A stretch of DNA of 64,000 nucleotides from Providencia huaxiensis. GTDB taxonomy: Bacteria > Pseudomonadota > Gammaproteobacteria > Enterobacterales > Enterobacteriaceae. Shown piece by piece: positions 29,571-39,890 of the stretch. The first letter of the stretch is position 1, and every line of letters begins with the position of its first letter. The notes below the pieces were generated by a model. The model ran no database searches, was not told the DNA's origin, and saw only the letters and a program-made list of their open reading frames with translations. The translations under genes and the position numbers were made by a program. The stretch covers positions 124,001 to 188,000 of the forward strand of contig NZ_CP031123.2 in the NCBI RefSeq assembly GCF_002843235.3. The letters are read 5' to 3'.

Positions 29571-30044
29571 ATGAACGTAATTAAAGGTGTTGTTGCTGCG
29601 CCACAAGCGCGTGTTGCTATCGCTATCGCTCGTTTTAACAACTTTATTAATGATAGTCTGCTGGAAGGTGCTGTTGATGCGTTAGAACGCATTGGTCAGG
29701 TTTCAAATGACAATATTACAATTGTGTGGGTTCCAGGCGCTTATGAGCTACCGTTGACCACAAAAGCATTAGTTGAAACGAATAAATACGATGCAGTCAT
29801 TGCATTAGGTACGGTTATTCGTGGCGGTACCGCTCACTTTGAATATGTTGCAGGTGAATGTAGCTCCGGCCTATCCCATGTCGCGATGAACAGTGAAGTG
29901 CCAGTGACTTTTGGTGTGTTAACCACTGAAAATATCGAACAAGCCATTGAACGTGCGGGTACTAAAGCAGGTAATAAAGGTGCTGAAGCTGCACTGACAG
30001 CACTGGAAATGATTAATGTAATTAAGGCCATCAAAGGCAAATAA
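29571..30044 (+). CDS. ribH: 6,7-dimethyl-8-ribityllumazine synthase
   Basis: The 157-residue enzyme, also called RibE, condenses the RibD-pathway pyrimidine with a four-carbon phosphate to make lumazine. The substrate-binding segments are IARFNNFI (residues 19-26), VPGAYELPL near 54-62 and [14 protein letters not shown] near 81-94, with the catalytic His in the last. The product normally forms 60-subunit shells or pentamers. Start ATG has GAGGAAGG upstream. It sits between ribD and nusB as in E. coli. Confidence 0.96.
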   Translation: MNVIKGVVAAPQARVAIAIARFNNFINDSLLEGAVDALERIGQVSNDNITIVWVPGAYELPLTTKALVETNKYDAVIALGTVIRGGTAHFEYVAGECSSGLSHVAMNSEVPVTFGVLTTENIEQAIERAGTKAGNKGAEAALTALEMINVIKAIKGK

Positions 30045-30147
30045 TACACAATTAGCTCTATGTTGCCGTTTTTTCGCCACAATGGTGTAGATAACGCAAT
30101 GCAACAAGTGTTTTTTGTGTACAGTTTTTAAATTTAAGGGGAATCTT

Positions 30148-30564
30148 GTGAAACCTGCTGCTCGTCGCCGCGCTCGTGAGTGTGCTGTACAGGCCATTTA
30201 TTCATGGCAATTATCTGGCAATCCAATTGCTGAAGTCGAATATGAGTTTATTGCTGAACAGGACATGTCAGACGTTGACGTAAACTATTTTCGTGAACTG
30301 TTATCAGGTGTTGCGACCAACGCGACAAAACTTGATCAACTGATGGCGCCTTATTTATCTCGTCAGCTCGAAGAGTTAGGGCAGGTAGAAAAAGCGATTT
30401 TACGTGTCTCCATGTTTGAATTAAGTTTCCGTGAAGATGTACCTTATAAAGTTGCAATCAATGAAGGTATTGAATTAGCGAAAGTTTTTGGCGCAGAAGA
30501 TAGCCATAAATTCGTTAACGGTGTATTAGATAAAGCTGCACCTGCGGTTCGCCGTAAAAAATAA
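30148..30564 (+). CDS. nusB: Transcription antitermination factor NusB
   Basis: The start is the GTG at 30148, preceded by AAGGGGA. It gives [19 protein letters not shown] after the initiator, the known NusB N-terminus, and 138 residues in total. An upstream ATG would add 11 unrelated residues. The all-helical protein binds NusE (S10) and boxA RNA and supports antitermination of rRNA operons. The basic N-terminus contacts boxA, and the [13 protein letters not shown] block near the end is a family hallmark. A terminator follows, so thiL may have its own promoter. Confidence 0.96.
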   Translation: MKPAARRRARECAVQAIYSWQLSGNPIAEVEYEFIAEQDMSDVDVNYFRELLSGVATNATKLDQLMAPYLSRQLEELGQVEKAILRVSMFELSFREDVPYKVAINEGIELAKVFGAEDSHKFVNGVLDKAAPAVRRKK

Positions 30565-30605
30565 TAATACCAGGGTTCCCTCCTGTTGCACTACGGTAAT
30601 GAATA

Positions 30606-30631
30606 GGTAGGCTGGGTTCCAGTCTACCTTT
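30606..30631 (+). terminator. Terminator after nusB
   Basis: GGTAGGCTGG and CCAGTCTACC form a 10-bp stem with one G-U pair and a 3-base loop, followed by TTT. The short U-tract suggests partial read-through into thiL is possible. Confidence 0.7.
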
Positions 30632-30807
30632 GTGTTTATATGCTCGCGATATTTCAATGATAGGTGAGCGAAAAATAATTGTGGCCAATTAGATACGTTA
30701 TTTAGGTTAGCAATTATGCATTATTTACCTATTATTGAATTATTAGGGTGTAAATTATTTGCTTCGTCTCAAACGAAAATAGATATAGCGAAAACGGAAA
30801 ATCTACC

Positions 30808-31791
30808 ATGTCATATGGCGAATTTGACCTCATCGCGCGTTATTTTAACCGTCAAACCACTAACCGACGTGATGTTAATATCGGTATTGGGGATGACTGT
30901 GCGTTGATGACCATTCCAGAAAAACAGCAACTTGCTGTAAGCACTGACACTCTTGTTTCTGGTATTCACTTCCTACCAACCATTTCACCAGCTGATCTTG
31001 CTTATAAATCATTAGCCTCTAATTTAAGTGACCTTGCGGCGATGGGGGCGGATCCTGCATGGGTTTCTTTAGCAATTACATCGCCTTGCGTTGATTGTGA
31101 TTGGTTGCAATCCTTTAGTGATAGTTTGTTTGAACAGCTTAACTATTATGGAATGCAATTGATTGGTGGTGATACAACACGCGGACCAATGAGTTTAACC
31201 TACACGGTTCATGGCTTAGTACCAAATGGTAAGGCGATGTCTCGCGCAGGGGCGCGCAATGGTGATTGGATTTATGTCACGGGCACTCTAGGTGATAGCG
31301 CAGCTGGCTTAGCTATTTTGCAAGATAAGCTGAATGTTAAAAATGTAGAACATCAAGAATGGCTAATTGCGCGTCATTTACGTCCGCAGCCACGTATTTT
31401 ACAAGGCCAAGCGTTGAGAAACCTTGCTTCTTCAGCAATTGATATTTCGGATGGTTTAGTTTCTGATCTTAACCATATCTTGAAAGCGAGTGGTTGTGGC
31501 GCACGCATTAATTTAGATGCATTGCCTCAATCAGAAGCGTTGAAACAAAGTTGTAGTATTGAGCAAGGGCGTTTATGGTCTTTGAGTGGTGGTGAAGATT
31601 ACGAACTCTGTTTTACCGTTCCTGAAATTAATCGTGGGGCGTTAGAGATGGCATTAGCGCATACGGGATCAGGCTTTACGTGTATCGGGCAAATTAAGCC
31701 GCAGTCTGAAGGAATTAGCTACTTTTGCAATAACCAAGAAGTTGATGTAAACCTAAAAGGTTTCGATCATTTTGTTTCGGAAGGTGCATAG
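30808..31791 (+). CDS. thiL: Thiamine-monophosphate kinase ThiL
   Basis: The 327-residue enzyme makes thiamine diphosphate from thiamine monophosphate and ATP. It belongs to the PurM/AIR-synthase fold, with a GIGDDCAL motif at residues 26-33, [12 protein letters not shown] at 43-54 and IGGDTTRGP near 118. These Asp residues bind Mg. The ATG at 30808 gives [13 protein letters not shown], close to the E. coli start. The pgpA start lies one base after the stop, so the pair is coupled. Confidence 0.95.
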   Translation: MSYGEFDLIARYFNRQTTNRRDVNIGIGDDCALMTIPEKQQLAVSTDTLVSGIHFLPTISPADLAYKSLASNLSDLAAMGADPAWVSLAITSPCVDCDWLQSFSDSLFEQLNYYGMQLIGGDTTRGPMSLTYTVHGLVPNGKAMSRAGARNGDWIYVTGTLGDSAAGLAILQDKLNVKNVEHQEWLIARHLRPQPRILQGQALRNLASSAIDISDGLVSDLNHILKASGCGARINLDALPQSEALKQSCSIEQGRLWSLSGGEDYELCFTVPEINRGALEMALAHTGSGFTCIGQIKPQSEGISYFCNNQEVDVNLKGFDHFVSEGA

Positions 31792-31792
31792 A

Positions 31793-32311
31793 ATGGCAAG
31801 TCGCCAAGAAAAAGCAGAAGCAAAAAAACGGCTAAATATGCGTAATCCTTGGCACTTATTGGCTACGGGGTTTGGTAGTGGCCTTTCGCCTATTGTACCT
31901 GGCACAATGGGCTCTCTTGCTGCGATACCTTTTTGGTTATTAATGGCAAATATGCCAATTTGGAGTGTGTGGGTACTCATTGTAGTGGGTTTTTGGATTG
32001 GTTGCCTAATTTGCCAGCGCACTTCCGACGATATGAAAATTCATGACCATGGCAGTATTGTTTGGGATGAATTTATCGGGATGTGGATTACGCTAATGGC
32101 GATCCCTGTTGTTGATTATGAGTGGGTCATCACCGCATTCTTTATTTTCCGCATTTATGACATGTGGAAGCCATGGCCGATACGGTTTTTTGACCGAAAA
32201 GTCAGCGGCGGTTTTGGTATTATGATTGATGATATTATTGCCGCGATTTTTGCCTATGTGACTATTTGGTTGCTGGTTTGGTATGAGATCATGCCATTCT
32301 CAACCAACTAA
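31793..32311 (+). CDS. pgpA: Phosphatidylglycerophosphatase A
   Basis: The ATG at 31793, with GGAAGG upstream inside the thiL end, gives 172 residues, the length of the E. coli enzyme. A start at 31772 would overlap thiL. The inner-membrane protein dephosphorylates phosphatidylglycerol phosphate. Conserved blocks are ATGFGSGLSPIVPGTMGS near 23-40, the HDHGSIVWDEFIG region near 83-95 with acidic metal ligands, and RIYDMWKPWPIRFFD near 118-132. In E. coli the next genes are yajO and dxs. Here an ERIC array and the fix/cai cluster come between. Confidence 0.95.
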   Translation: MASRQEKAEAKKRLNMRNPWHLLATGFGSGLSPIVPGTMGSLAAIPFWLLMANMPIWSVWVLIVVGFWIGCLICQRTSDDMKIHDHGSIVWDEFIGMWITLMAIPVVDYEWVITAFFIFRIYDMWKPWPIRFFDRKVSGGFGIMIDDIIAAIFAYVTIWLLVWYEIMPFSTN

Positions 32312-33037
32312 ATACGCGTCATATTTTGCGCTGTGGCGTTGTTGGCCGCGTTCATTCGCCCTAGTCACATACTTTTGTATGCTCCTAGGGTCTTATTCAC
32401 TTGCCACCTAGCCACAACTCAAACTATTTAGCGTATTGGTATTTATCGTATTTCAAACTAAATACGCGTCATATTTTGGCTGTGGCGTTGTTGGCCGCGT
32501 TCATTCGCCCTAGCCATATACTTTTGTATGCTCCTAGGGTCTTATTCACTTGCCGCCTAGCCACAACCCAAACTATTTAGCGTATTGGTATTTATTGTAT
32601 TTCAAACTAAATACGCGTCATATTTTGCGCTGTGGCGTTGTTGGCCGCGTTCATTCGCCCTAGTCACATACTTTTGTATGCTCCTAGGGTCTTATTCACT
32701 TGCCGCCTAGCCACAACCCAAACTATTTAGCGTATTGGTATTTATTGTATTTCAAACTAAATACGCGTCATATTTTGCGCTGTGGCGTTGTTGGCCGCGT
32801 TCATTCGCCCTAGTCACATACTTTTGTATGCTCCTAGGGTCTTATTCACTTGCCACCTAGCCACAACTCAAACTATTTAGCGTATTGGTATTTATCGTAT
32901 TTCAAACTAAATACGAGTCATATTTTGGCTGTGGCGTTGTTGGCCGCGTTTATTCGCCCTAGTCACATACTTTTGTATGCTCCTAGGGTCTTATTCACTT
33001 GCCGCCTAGCCATAACCCAAACTATTTAGCGTATTGG
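32311..33037. repeat. ERIC tandem array, five units at about 150-bp period
   Basis: Five units are seen, with palindrome centres at about 32373, 32522, 32672, 32822 and 32971 (spacings 149, 150, 150 and 149). Each is an ERIC element of about 123 bp from TACGCGTCATATTTT to ACTATTTAGCGTA, joined by a linker of about 26 bp (TTGGTATTTATCGTATTTC). One-base deletions in units 2 and 5 make the 149 spacing. The array fills the gap between pgpA and the convergent yaaU gene and would give very strong hairpins on both strands. Confidence 0.92.
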
Positions 33038-33074
33038 ATATAATTGCTCATCGTAGTAACTTCTCTTGCTTCTC

Positions 33075-34400
33075 TTACTTCTTTCCACGCCGAATACCCA
33101 TCACTGAGGTTTGCGCTAAGGTTAAGCCTTTGGTTTCGGGGGCAAATAGAACTGAGACAATCAACCCTATAAGTGAAACACCCGCCCCCATCAGCACTAC
33201 CGAACTGACGCCGTATTTAGTGATAAATAGCGGTAGCGCCCATGTTGAAAAAATGGTTCCAATCCTGCTGATGGACATAATTACCCTAACGGCAGAGGCA
33301 CGGATATCTGTTGGGAATAGTTCATTAGGATAGAGCCATTGTAAAATACCGGGGCCGCCTGAAAAGAATGCGTAAATGCCAAACATAATAATCACAAGGC
33401 AAATACCGAGGTTTGAGAATAGCCCAAGTATCGCCAGTGCAAGAGTCATAATGGCAAAACTACCAATCAATAGTGGCCGCCGTCCCATTTTATTTAGCCA
33501 ATACATCGCGGGTAAGCAGCCTAACATAAAGAATAGGCTGATAACCACGTTACCTAGTGCGGCATTTTTCCCTTGATCCCAACCGAGCTGGCCAACAATT
33601 TGTGGGCCAAAGGTGTAAATTGCAAACATCGGGATCACTTGGCAGGTCCAAATAATGGCAGTGAATAGAACGAAAGAAAAATGGCGCTTAGTGAATAACT
33701 GGAGGAAATGTGTTTTTTGTTGTTCTTCAGCTTCGAATACCACGGGCTGGCCAAACAGCTTTTCCATCATTTTTTCGCACTCTTTGACCCGGCCTTTACG
33801 AATAAGCCAAAGAGGGGACTCCGGTAAATCAAAACGGCCTATTAAAATGACGATGCAGGGGATAACTGCACTGCCAAGCATCCAGCGCCAGCCATCTTGA
33901 ACGTCATACAGCATATAACCGACGAGATTGGCACAAGTTGCACCCACATACCACATTGCCGCAATAAAACCGACAGCAAATGCGCGTTGCTTGGTATTAG
34001 AGAATTCGGTGATCATTGATGTTGCAATCGGGTAATCTGCACCAATTACTATCCCGATTAAGAACCGCATGATGAGCAGCTCCATCGGTGTTGAGACAAA
34101 CATGGTCGCAACAGAAATAGCACCAATGGCAACAATATCGATTAAGAACATTTTGCGGCGACCGACTTGGTCACAAATATAGCCGAATAGAGAGGTTCCT
34201 ATGAAGAGACCTGCTAGTGTTGCAGCACCGAGTAAGCCAATCCATTCGCTACTTAAGCTTAATACAGGGGTAAGCTGTTCTAAAGCAACGCCAATCAGGA
34301 CTAACACATAACCATCCAGAAAAGGCCCACCGCTACCCCACAGCATGATCCGCCGGTGAACGGAAGAAAATTGAATGTCATCAAAACTTTTTGGTTTCAT
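33075..34400 (-). CDS. yaaU: MFS transporter YaaU
   Basis: The 441-residue inner-membrane carrier has 12 predicted helices. The sugar-porter MFS signatures are CDQVGRRKMF near residue 76 (loop 2-3), PESPLWLIRKGR near 196 (start of the central loop) and NKMGRRPLL near 302. The C-terminal FAPETKG motif is also present. It matches E. coli YaaU (443) and occupies the same place, next to fixX. The substrate is unknown. Link to carnitine or betaine metabolism is only suggested by its position. It is separated from fixX by 79 bp with a hairpin. Confidence 0.88.
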   Translation of the reverse strand: MKPKSFDDIQFSSVHRRIMLWGSGGPFLDGYVLVLIGVALEQLTPVLSLSSEWIGLLGAATLAGLFIGTSLFGYICDQVGRRKMFLIDIVAIGAISVATMFVSTPMELLIMRFLIGIVIGADYPIATSMITEFSNTKQRAFAVGFIAAMWYVGATCANLVGYMLYDVQDGWRWMLGSAVIPCIVILIGRFDLPESPLWLIRKGRVKECEKMMEKLFGQPVVFEAEEQQKTHFLQLFTKRHFSFVLFTAIIWTCQVIPMFAIYTFGPQIVGQLGWDQGKNAALGNVVISLFFMLGCLPAMYWLNKMGRRPLLIGSFAIMTLALAILGLFSNLGICLVIIMFGIYAFFSGGPGILQWLYPNELFPTDIRASAVRVIMSISRIGTIFSTWALPLFITKYGVSSVVLMGAGVSLIGLIVSVLFAPETKGLTLAQTSVMGIRRGKK

Positions 34401-34441
34401 TATGCATGTGTCCCCGAACAGCGCAAATAAGCGCTCAAAAG

Positions 34442-34466
34442 CTCTCGAAGCGCGTCACTTCGAGAG
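34442..34466 (-). terminator. Hairpin between fixX and yaaU
   Basis: CTCTCGAAG and CTTCGAGAG pair perfectly with a 7-base loop. The minus strand continues with CTTTTG. It could reduce transcription from the fix operon into yaaU. Confidence 0.6.
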
Positions 34467-34479
34467 TAATACGAAATAA

Positions 34480-34767
34480 TCAGCCGTAACGAAATTCAAT
34501 GCCAAATGTGCCGCGTGGGTATTCCCATTTTTCTAATGCACTATCTAGGCCTAGAATACGGCAAGTGCCACATTCAAGGCAGCCTGCATAGTCGAAACGA
34601 ACTGAACCATCTTCTTGTTTTTTATACAAACCTGCTGGGCAGGCTTTGGTTAATGTTTCAAGCACCTGCATGTCTGGATGCTCTTTCACAACAATATGTG
34701 GGTTTTCTTCATCGACATTAAATTTATTAATACCGAGTTTGATATCAACGTTGACTGGATTACTCAT
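34480..34767 (-). CDS. fixX: Ferredoxin-like protein FixX
   Basis: The 95-residue iron-sulfur protein has CPAGLYKKQ near residue 39 and GCLECGTCRIL near 57-68, which place a single 4Fe-4S cluster as in electron-transfer flavoprotein:quinone oxidoreductases. It is thought to pass electrons with FixC to or from the FixAB flavoprotein during anaerobic carnitine reduction. Its ATG overlaps the fixC stop by four bases (ATGA), so translation is coupled. Confidence 0.95.
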   Translation of the reverse strand: MSNPVNVDIKLGINKFNVDEENPHIVVKEHPDMQVLETLTKACPAGLYKKQEDGSVRFDYAGCLECGTCRILGLDSALEKWEYPRGTFGIEFRYG

Positions 34768-36050
34768 ATTGCTCTGACTCCTTTGATTCCATCCTTGAGC
34801 AAATTCATAAAGCCCACTTTTTTCGCGTGTTGTAACATGGTCTTACGCAGCGGGATAGGAGCTTCATCTGAAATAGTGAATAGCTTTTTCGCAATACTGA
34901 CAGCCATTTCTGGATAGGCAGAGAACATGCGTGGATTATCCAAAAATTCAGGCATTTTTTGGTACATATTCATATCACGAAGAGGGCCTTCGTTGAGTAA
35001 TTTGAGGTACTCACTGAGTCCTTGTTTACTAAAGTCCTCTTTTTTCATCGCGTTGAGTACTGTATTTGCCGCGGCTTCACCTGAAGCGACCGCTAAGTCC
35101 ATTCCGCGAATGGTAAAGCCTAAGTTCATACACATACCCGCAGCATCACCAGCAATTAAAACACCATCGCGTACCAATTCGGATTGCATTTTTAGACCCG
35201 CTTCAGGGACGACGTGTGCGGCATATTCGAGCATTTTCCCGCCTTCAATTAGGGGTGCGACGGCAGGGTGATTCTTAAAGTCTTCTAACATTTGAGGAAC
35301 AGACTTTTTGGCGTCTTTTATGTGGTGTAAACCACAAACTAGACCTAAAGAAACCGTATCTTCGTTGGTATATAGGAATCCACCTCCCATTAGGCCATCA
35401 GTAGGAACCCCTGCAAATAACCATGCAACACCTTCTTTTTCTTTAAGATTAAAACGGTTAGCCAGGATATCTTTCGGTAGCTCAATAAGCTCTTTTACTC
35501 CAACCGCGACATGTTCCGCACTGACGCGCTTTGTCATACCAAGTTGTTCGGCAAGCAGTGAATTGACGCCATCCGCTAAAATGACCACTTTAGCTTCAAG
35601 TACGTCTCCATCAGCCTCAACACCAACTACCTTGCCATCGCGTTCAACTAACTTATCAACCCGAATCCCCGTAATACACTGTGCACCAGCATTTTCAGCT
35701 TGTTCAACTAGCCATGGGTCGAGTTTGCCACGTAGCACAGACCAAGAGGTTTCCTCTGGTTTTTGTTCAGCTGCATTTTGGAAATCGACGGTTACAGCGC
35801 CAGTTTCTGTCATGAATGACAGCTTTTCTCGGGTGATCATGCGTTCGATAGGTGCGTCTTGGGTAAACCCAGGAATGATCCGTTCTAAACTATGGGCATA
35901 CATTCGCCCACCCGTTACGTTTTTACCGCCCGCGTAGTTTCCTCGTTCAATTAGGAGAACTTGAGCACCTTCACGGGCAAGTACCAGTGCAGCAACCGAA
36001 CCAGCTAGGCCAGCGCCTACAATGATCGCATCAAAAATATCGTCGGACAT
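34764..36050 (-). CDS. fixC: Flavoprotein-quinone oxidoreductase FixC
   Basis: The ATG at 36050, with GGAGAAA upstream, gives MSDDIFDAIIVGAGLAGS, the family start, and 428 residues (the E. coli length). An upstream start at 36068 is poorer. The FAD-binding GAGLAGS is at residues 12-18. The second FAD motif, VLIAGDAAGMCMNLGFTIRG, is near 285-305. The ETF-QO-like protein pairs with FixX and is predicted to link FixAB to the electron chain. It is the third gene of fixABCX. Confidence 0.95.
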   Translation of the reverse strand: MSDDIFDAIIVGAGLAGSVAALVLAREGAQVLLIERGNYAGGKNVTGGRMYAHSLERIIPGFTQDAPIERMITREKLSFMTETGAVTVDFQNAAEQKPEETSWSVLRGKLDPWLVEQAENAGAQCITGIRVDKLVERDGKVVGVEADGDVLEAKVVILADGVNSLLAEQLGMTKRVSAEHVAVGVKELIELPKDILANRFNLKEKEGVAWLFAGVPTDGLMGGGFLYTNEDTVSLGLVCGLHHIKDAKKSVPQMLEDFKNHPAVAPLIEGGKMLEYAAHVVPEAGLKMQSELVRDGVLIAGDAAGMCMNLGFTIRGMDLAVASGEAAANTVLNAMKKEDFSKQGLSEYLKLLNEGPLRDMNMYQKMPEFLDNPRMFSAYPEMAVSIAKKLFTISDEAPIPLRKTMLQHAKKVGFMNLLKDGIKGVRAI

Positions 36051-36103
36051 AGTTTCTCCAAAGGTCACTAAACAGCGAGGCTAAAGCCCCACTGTTATTT
36101 GGT

Positions 36104-37045
36104 TTATTTAGCCAGTTGTTGAGTGAGTACCGGGAGGATTTTGAATAAATCCCCAACGATCCCATAGTCTGCGAATTGGAAAATAGGGGCATTTTTGTCT
36201 TTGTTAATGGCCACAATAATTTGGGCTCCATTTGCACCAACCATGTGCTGGATTTGACCTGAAATCCCTACTGCGAGATAAAGCTCTGGTTTGAGCATCA
36301 AATTGGAGATCCCAACGTAGCGCTCATGTTCCATCCATTTTTCATTTTCTGCGACTGGGCGTGAACAGGCAATTTCAGCACCAATGGTATCTGCTAATGT
36401 TTTGGCTATTGCAATGTTCTCTTGGCTACCAATCCCTCGACCCACACTGACTACCAGACGCGCTTTGTCTAGTTCAACGGAGTTACCTGCTTTTTTCTGA
36501 ACCGAGGTACGTACAATAGATTGTTTTGGTTCGACCCATTGCACAGCTTGAGCCGTACCGCTACGTGATGCATCATTTTGTGCAGCTTCAAATGTACCTG
36601 TCGCGAGGGTGGCAATCGAAAATGAGCTCCCTAAGGTTTCTTGACCAAAGGCTAGACCACCGTAAACCATATGTTTAATAACAGGTTTTCCTGATTCGAC
36701 TGTAATTGCTGCCGCATCGTTAGAAACGGCTGCTTGCAGTCTAGCGCCTAAACGTGCCGCTAATAATTTACCCCTACGGGTGTTAGGTAATAGCAATAAA
36801 CCGTTATCGCCATGCTGTTTGATGGTTGAAACGATAGTGTCCGCATAATCTTCAATAATGCGATCGTCAGGTTTACCTGCCAGTTGAAAAACTTGCGTTG
36901 CACCGAGTTGGAAAGCTTGTGAGCTTTGTGTGTCATCAAGTGCTAATACATTGACTTGCTCTCCTAGAGCAAGGGCGCCACCGATAAGTTCAGGTAAGCG
37001 AGAAGTCATGTCACTAAATACCCAAACGGTTGATAATTTGCTCAT
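36104..37045 (-). CDS. fixB: Electron transfer flavoprotein alpha-type subunit FixB
   Basis: The 313-residue ETF alpha homologue has an N-terminal Rossmann-like half. The C-terminal FAD domain carries [12 protein letters not shown] near 194-205 and [15 protein letters not shown] near 259-273. It forms a heterodimer with FixA that carries electrons to the crotonobetainyl-CoA reductase CaiA. It lies 11 bp after fixA. The two are always paired in this operon type. Confidence 0.95.
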   Translation of the reverse strand: MSKLSTVWVFSDMTSRLPELIGGALALGEQVNVLALDDTQSSQAFQLGATQVFQLAGKPDDRIIEDYADTIVSTIKQHGDNGLLLLPNTRRGKLLAARLGARLQAAVSNDAAAITVESGKPVIKHMVYGGLAFGQETLGSSFSIATLATGTFEAAQNDASRSGTAQAVQWVEPKQSIVRTSVQKKAGNSVELDKARLVVSVGRGIGSQENIAIAKTLADTIGAEIACSRPVAENEKWMEHERYVGISNLMLKPELYLAVGISGQIQHMVGANGAQIIVAINKDKNAPIFQFADYGIVGDLFKILPVLTQQLAK

Positions 37046-37056
37046 AACGCCTCCGA

Positions 37057-37827
37057 TTAAATAATTTTTCTTAAATGTTCAGCAAATTGTGCAATTTGGT
37101 CTTCGCCATCACCTTCAATGATGATGCGCTGGCGGACTTTTTGCTTAGGTGCCGCAATAGATTGCGCAGAAAGAGCTGCAACGTTATCTAAACCAATATC
37201 AGCCATCGTCCAAGCTTGAACGGGTTTTTTAGCAGCGCCTAAAATTGCTTTCATTGATGGAATAACGGGAACGTTAATATCGGAGGTAACAGCGACAATG
37301 GCTGGTAATGGTATGGACAGCATTTCAATTTCATCTTCTAGCTCACGCTCTATAACTACCGTGTCAGCGGTGATTGAATCGATTTTCTTCACACCGTTGA
37401 TGGCAGGAACTTGCAGTGTTTCGCCCATCAAGATACTGACTTGTTGTGCATTTAAATCAGCGGAACCATCACCACAAATAATTAAATCAAAACCGACTTT
37501 TTGAGCTGCAGAGCTCAAGGCCAGAGCCGTTTGATGTGGTAAGGCTTGTTCCAGTTGGTCATCAATAACAACCACAAGTTCATCTGGGCCACGAGATAAA
37601 ACGTCTTTACGTGCTTTCATGTTGGTCAGTGCTTTACCACCGACACTTAACGCAATCACTTTACTGTCAGCTTGCTGCGCTTTTATTTGATTAGCGGTTT
37701 CAATTGCATTTAAATCATATTGACTGATTTTGGTATCAGCACGTGAAAAATCTAAAGAACCATCTGCGCTATTTACAATAATATCTTGTTCATCAGGAAC
37801 AGATTTATAGCATGTAATAATATTCAT
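37057..37827 (-). CDS. fixA: Electron transfer flavoprotein beta-type subunit FixA
   Basis: The 256-residue ETF beta homologue starts [16 protein letters not shown]. It has the nucleotide-binding [12 protein letters not shown] segment near residues 119-130 and the ETF beta signature [16 protein letters not shown] near 172-187. It is the first gene of fixABCX, transcribed divergently from caiT. The shared control region of about 510 bp fits joint induction with the cai operon by CaiF under anaerobic conditions with carnitine, as known in E. coli. Confidence 0.95.
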   Translation of the reverse strand: MNIITCYKSVPDEQDIIVNSADGSLDFSRADTKISQYDLNAIETANQIKAQQADSKVIALSVGGKALTNMKARKDVLSRGPDELVVVIDDQLEQALPHQTALALSSAAQKVGFDLIICGDGSADLNAQQVSILMGETLQVPAINGVKKIDSITADTVVIERELEDEIEMLSIPLPAIVAVTSDINVPVIPSMKAILGAAKKPVQAWTMADIGLDNVAALSAQSIAAPKQKVRQRIIIEGDGEDQIAQFAEHLRKII

Positions 37828-38338
37828 TACATCTCCTAAAATAATATTAATAAATATGATCCGTTTCGGTTTCGGATTATATAATTATCATGAACTGGAT
37901 ATTTAAAAATAAAACCTAGGTCACCAATATTGAAAACCTTAAAATAAAGTCGGTTTAAATATTCATACTGATACCCTACTCACCAATACTGTAAAAATCA
38001 TCAACTTATCAACGAAATGTTCAATATTGCTACCCTAATCACCAATACTGAAGGTATTTAATAACATTAATGTTACACAATATTTTATCTCTATGTATTT
38101 ATTGGTATTTAAAATCATTTCAAATGGAATAAATAATAACAATTATTTATCACGAATAATATTGTGACCTTAATAACAGAATTGTTAATGACGAGTCGAC
38201 ATGATTTGAATAGTGATTGAATTAATGCGGAATTAAATTTTTAGGGGTTAATGGGATTTGATAATAAATAAGTAATGAGGTGTTAAATAATATCTATTCT
38301 TAAAGCTTATATATTAAATAATAAATTGGGAACGAACT
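37828..38338. promoter_or_regulatory. Divergent fixA-caiT control region
   Basis: This AT-rich region must hold both operon promoters. It contains three copies of a CaiF-site-like motif (listed separately) and a 12-bp palindrome AACATTAATGTT at 38063. It also contains TGTGA-CCTTAA-TAACA at 38163-38178, one base off a CRP site. In E. coli both operons need CRP and CaiF, so the same control is likely, but which promoter each site serves cannot be decided by eye. Confidence 0.65.
37914..38052. repeat. Three 21-bp motifs at exact 59-bp spacing, candidate CaiF sites
   Basis: ACCTAGGTCACCAATATTGAA at 37914, ACCCTACTCACCAATACTGTA at 37973 and ACCCTAATCACCAATACTGAA at 38032 are clear copies. Their starts are 59 bp apart each time. 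In the third, TTCAATATTG at 38020 and CAATACTGAA at 38043 form an inverted repeat with a 13-bp spacer. Two CaiF sites with a similar half-site layout are, as I recall, known in the E. coli cai-fix region. A third site would be a difference. Confidence 0.7.
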
Positions 38339-39856
38339 ATGAGCAAAGAAAATAAAAAGGGTGGAATAGAACCAAAAGTTTTTTTTCCACCGTTGATCAT
38401 TGTTGGACTATTGTGTTGGCTAACTGTCCGTGACCTTGATGCTTCAAATGAAGTGATCAACCAAGTCTTCAGCTATGTCACTAATGTGTGGGGCTGGGCA
38501 TTTGAGTGGTACATGGTTGTGATGTTTGGCGGATGGTTCTGGTTGATTTTGGGGCCTTATGCCAAAAAACGTTTAGGAGAAGAGAAGCCGGAATTTAGCC
38601 GTGCGAGCTGGATTTTCATGATGTTCGCATCTTGTACCTCTGCAGCGGTACTTTTTTGGGGGTCGATTGAAATCTATTATTATGTTTCTACACCGCCTTT
38701 TGGCTTTGAATCTTATTCAAACGAGGCCAAAAATATCGGGCTTGCATACAGCTTGTTCCATTGGGGGCCATTACCATGGGCGACCTATAGCTTCTTATCT
38801 GTCGCATTCGGTTATTTCTTCTTTGTCCGCAAAATGGATGTTATTCGTCCGAGTAGTACGCTAGTTCCTCTGGTAGGGGAAAAACGTGTCAATGGTTGGT
38901 TTGGGACTCTTGTTGATAACTTCTATCTCGTTGCTTTGATATTAGCAATGGGAACCAGTCTAGGGTTAGCAACACCGTTGGTTACTGAATGTATTCAATA
39001 TTTATTTGGTATTCCACATACCTTACAACTTGATGCCATCATCATTTTCTGCTGGATCATTCTAAATGCAATTTGTGTGGCTTTCGGCCTGCAAAAAGGG
39101 GTGAAGATTGCCAGTGATGTACGTAGTTATCTCAGTTTCTTGATGTTGGGATGGGTATTCATTGTTGGTGGTGCTAGCTTTATTGTTAACTACTTTACCG
39201 ATTCTATCGGTGTTCTAATGATGTATATGCCACGTATGCTGTTCTATACAGATGCGGTTGGTAAAAGTGGTTTCCCACAGGGCTGGACAGTATTTTACTG
39301 GGCATGGTGGGTTATCTATGCCATTCAAATGTGTATCTTCCTCGCACGTATATCGAAAGGCCGTACTGTCCGTGAATTGTGTATTGGTATGGTTGCGGGT
39401 TTAACCGCAGGATCGACATTAATTTGGACTATTTTAGGAAGTAATACTCTACAACTGATTGATAAAGACATTATCAACATTCCAAAACTGATTGAAGAAT
39501 TCGGCGTTGCACGCGCCATCATTGAGACATGGGCTGCCTTACCTTTGAGCACTGTAACAATTTGGGGCTTCTTCATCCTCTGCTTTATCGCCACGGTCAC
39601 ACTGATTAATGCTTGTTCATACACTCTCGCTATGTCGACTTGTCGCGCAGTGAAAGAGGGTGATGAACCGCCATTATTAGTACGTATCGGTTGGTCTGTC
39701 TTAGTCGGTGTTATCGGCATTGTATTGCTGGCTCTAGGCGGATTAAAACCAATACAAACCGCGATAATTGCTGGAGGATGCCCACTTTTTTTCGTCAACA
39801 TCATGGTAACGCTTTCCTTTATTAAAGATGCCAAAGTGCATTGGAAAAATGACTAA
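38339..39856 (+). CDS. caiT: L-carnitine/gamma-butyrobetaine antiporter CaiT
   Basis: The 505-residue BCCT-family carrier (E. coli 504) brings in carnitine in exchange for gamma-butyrobetaine without needing an ion gradient. Twelve membrane helices are predicted. The substrate-site aromatic cluster lies in [17 protein letters not shown] near residues 315-331. It includes the Met that stands in for sodium in CaiT. The first cytoplasmic residues are basic. GGGAACGAACT precedes the ATG. It heads caiTABCDE, with caiA after 34 bp. Confidence 0.96.
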   Translation: MSKENKKGGIEPKVFFPPLIIVGLLCWLTVRDLDASNEVINQVFSYVTNVWGWAFEWYMVVMFGGWFWLILGPYAKKRLGEEKPEFSRASWIFMMFASCTSAAVLFWGSIEIYYYVSTPPFGFESYSNEAKNIGLAYSLFHWGPLPWATYSFLSVAFGYFFFVRKMDVIRPSSTLVPLVGEKRVNGWFGTLVDNFYLVALILAMGTSLGLATPLVTECIQYLFGIPHTLQLDAIIIFCWIILNAICVAFGLQKGVKIASDVRSYLSFLMLGWVFIVGGASFIVNYFTDSIGVLMMYMPRMLFYTDAVGKSGFPQGWTVFYWAWWVIYAIQMCIFLARISKGRTVRELCIGMVAGLTAGSTLIWTILGSNTLQLIDKDIINIPKLIEEFGVARAIIETWAALPLSTVTIWGFFILCFIATVTLINACSYTLAMSTCRAVKEGDEPPLLVRIGWSVLVGVIGIVLLALGGLKPIQTAIIAGGCPLFFVNIMVTLSFIKDAKVHWKND

Positions 39857-39890
39857 TTTATTCAAAAACAACATGTAAGAGGTTATTGAT

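Noticed and set aside
30716..30907. 63-codon frame overlapping the thiL start
   Set aside because: It overlaps a certain gene by 100 bases and has no ribosome site or recognisable motif.
32311..33037. Possible CRISPR array because of regular repeats
   Set aside because: Units of about 150 bp are almost entirely repeat with an invariant linker and no unique spacers. No cas genes are present.
37914..38052. Possible short CRISPR or iteron origin because of three regular repeats
   Set aside because: There are only three copies, in a divergent promoter region with no replication or cas gene. A regulator site fits better.
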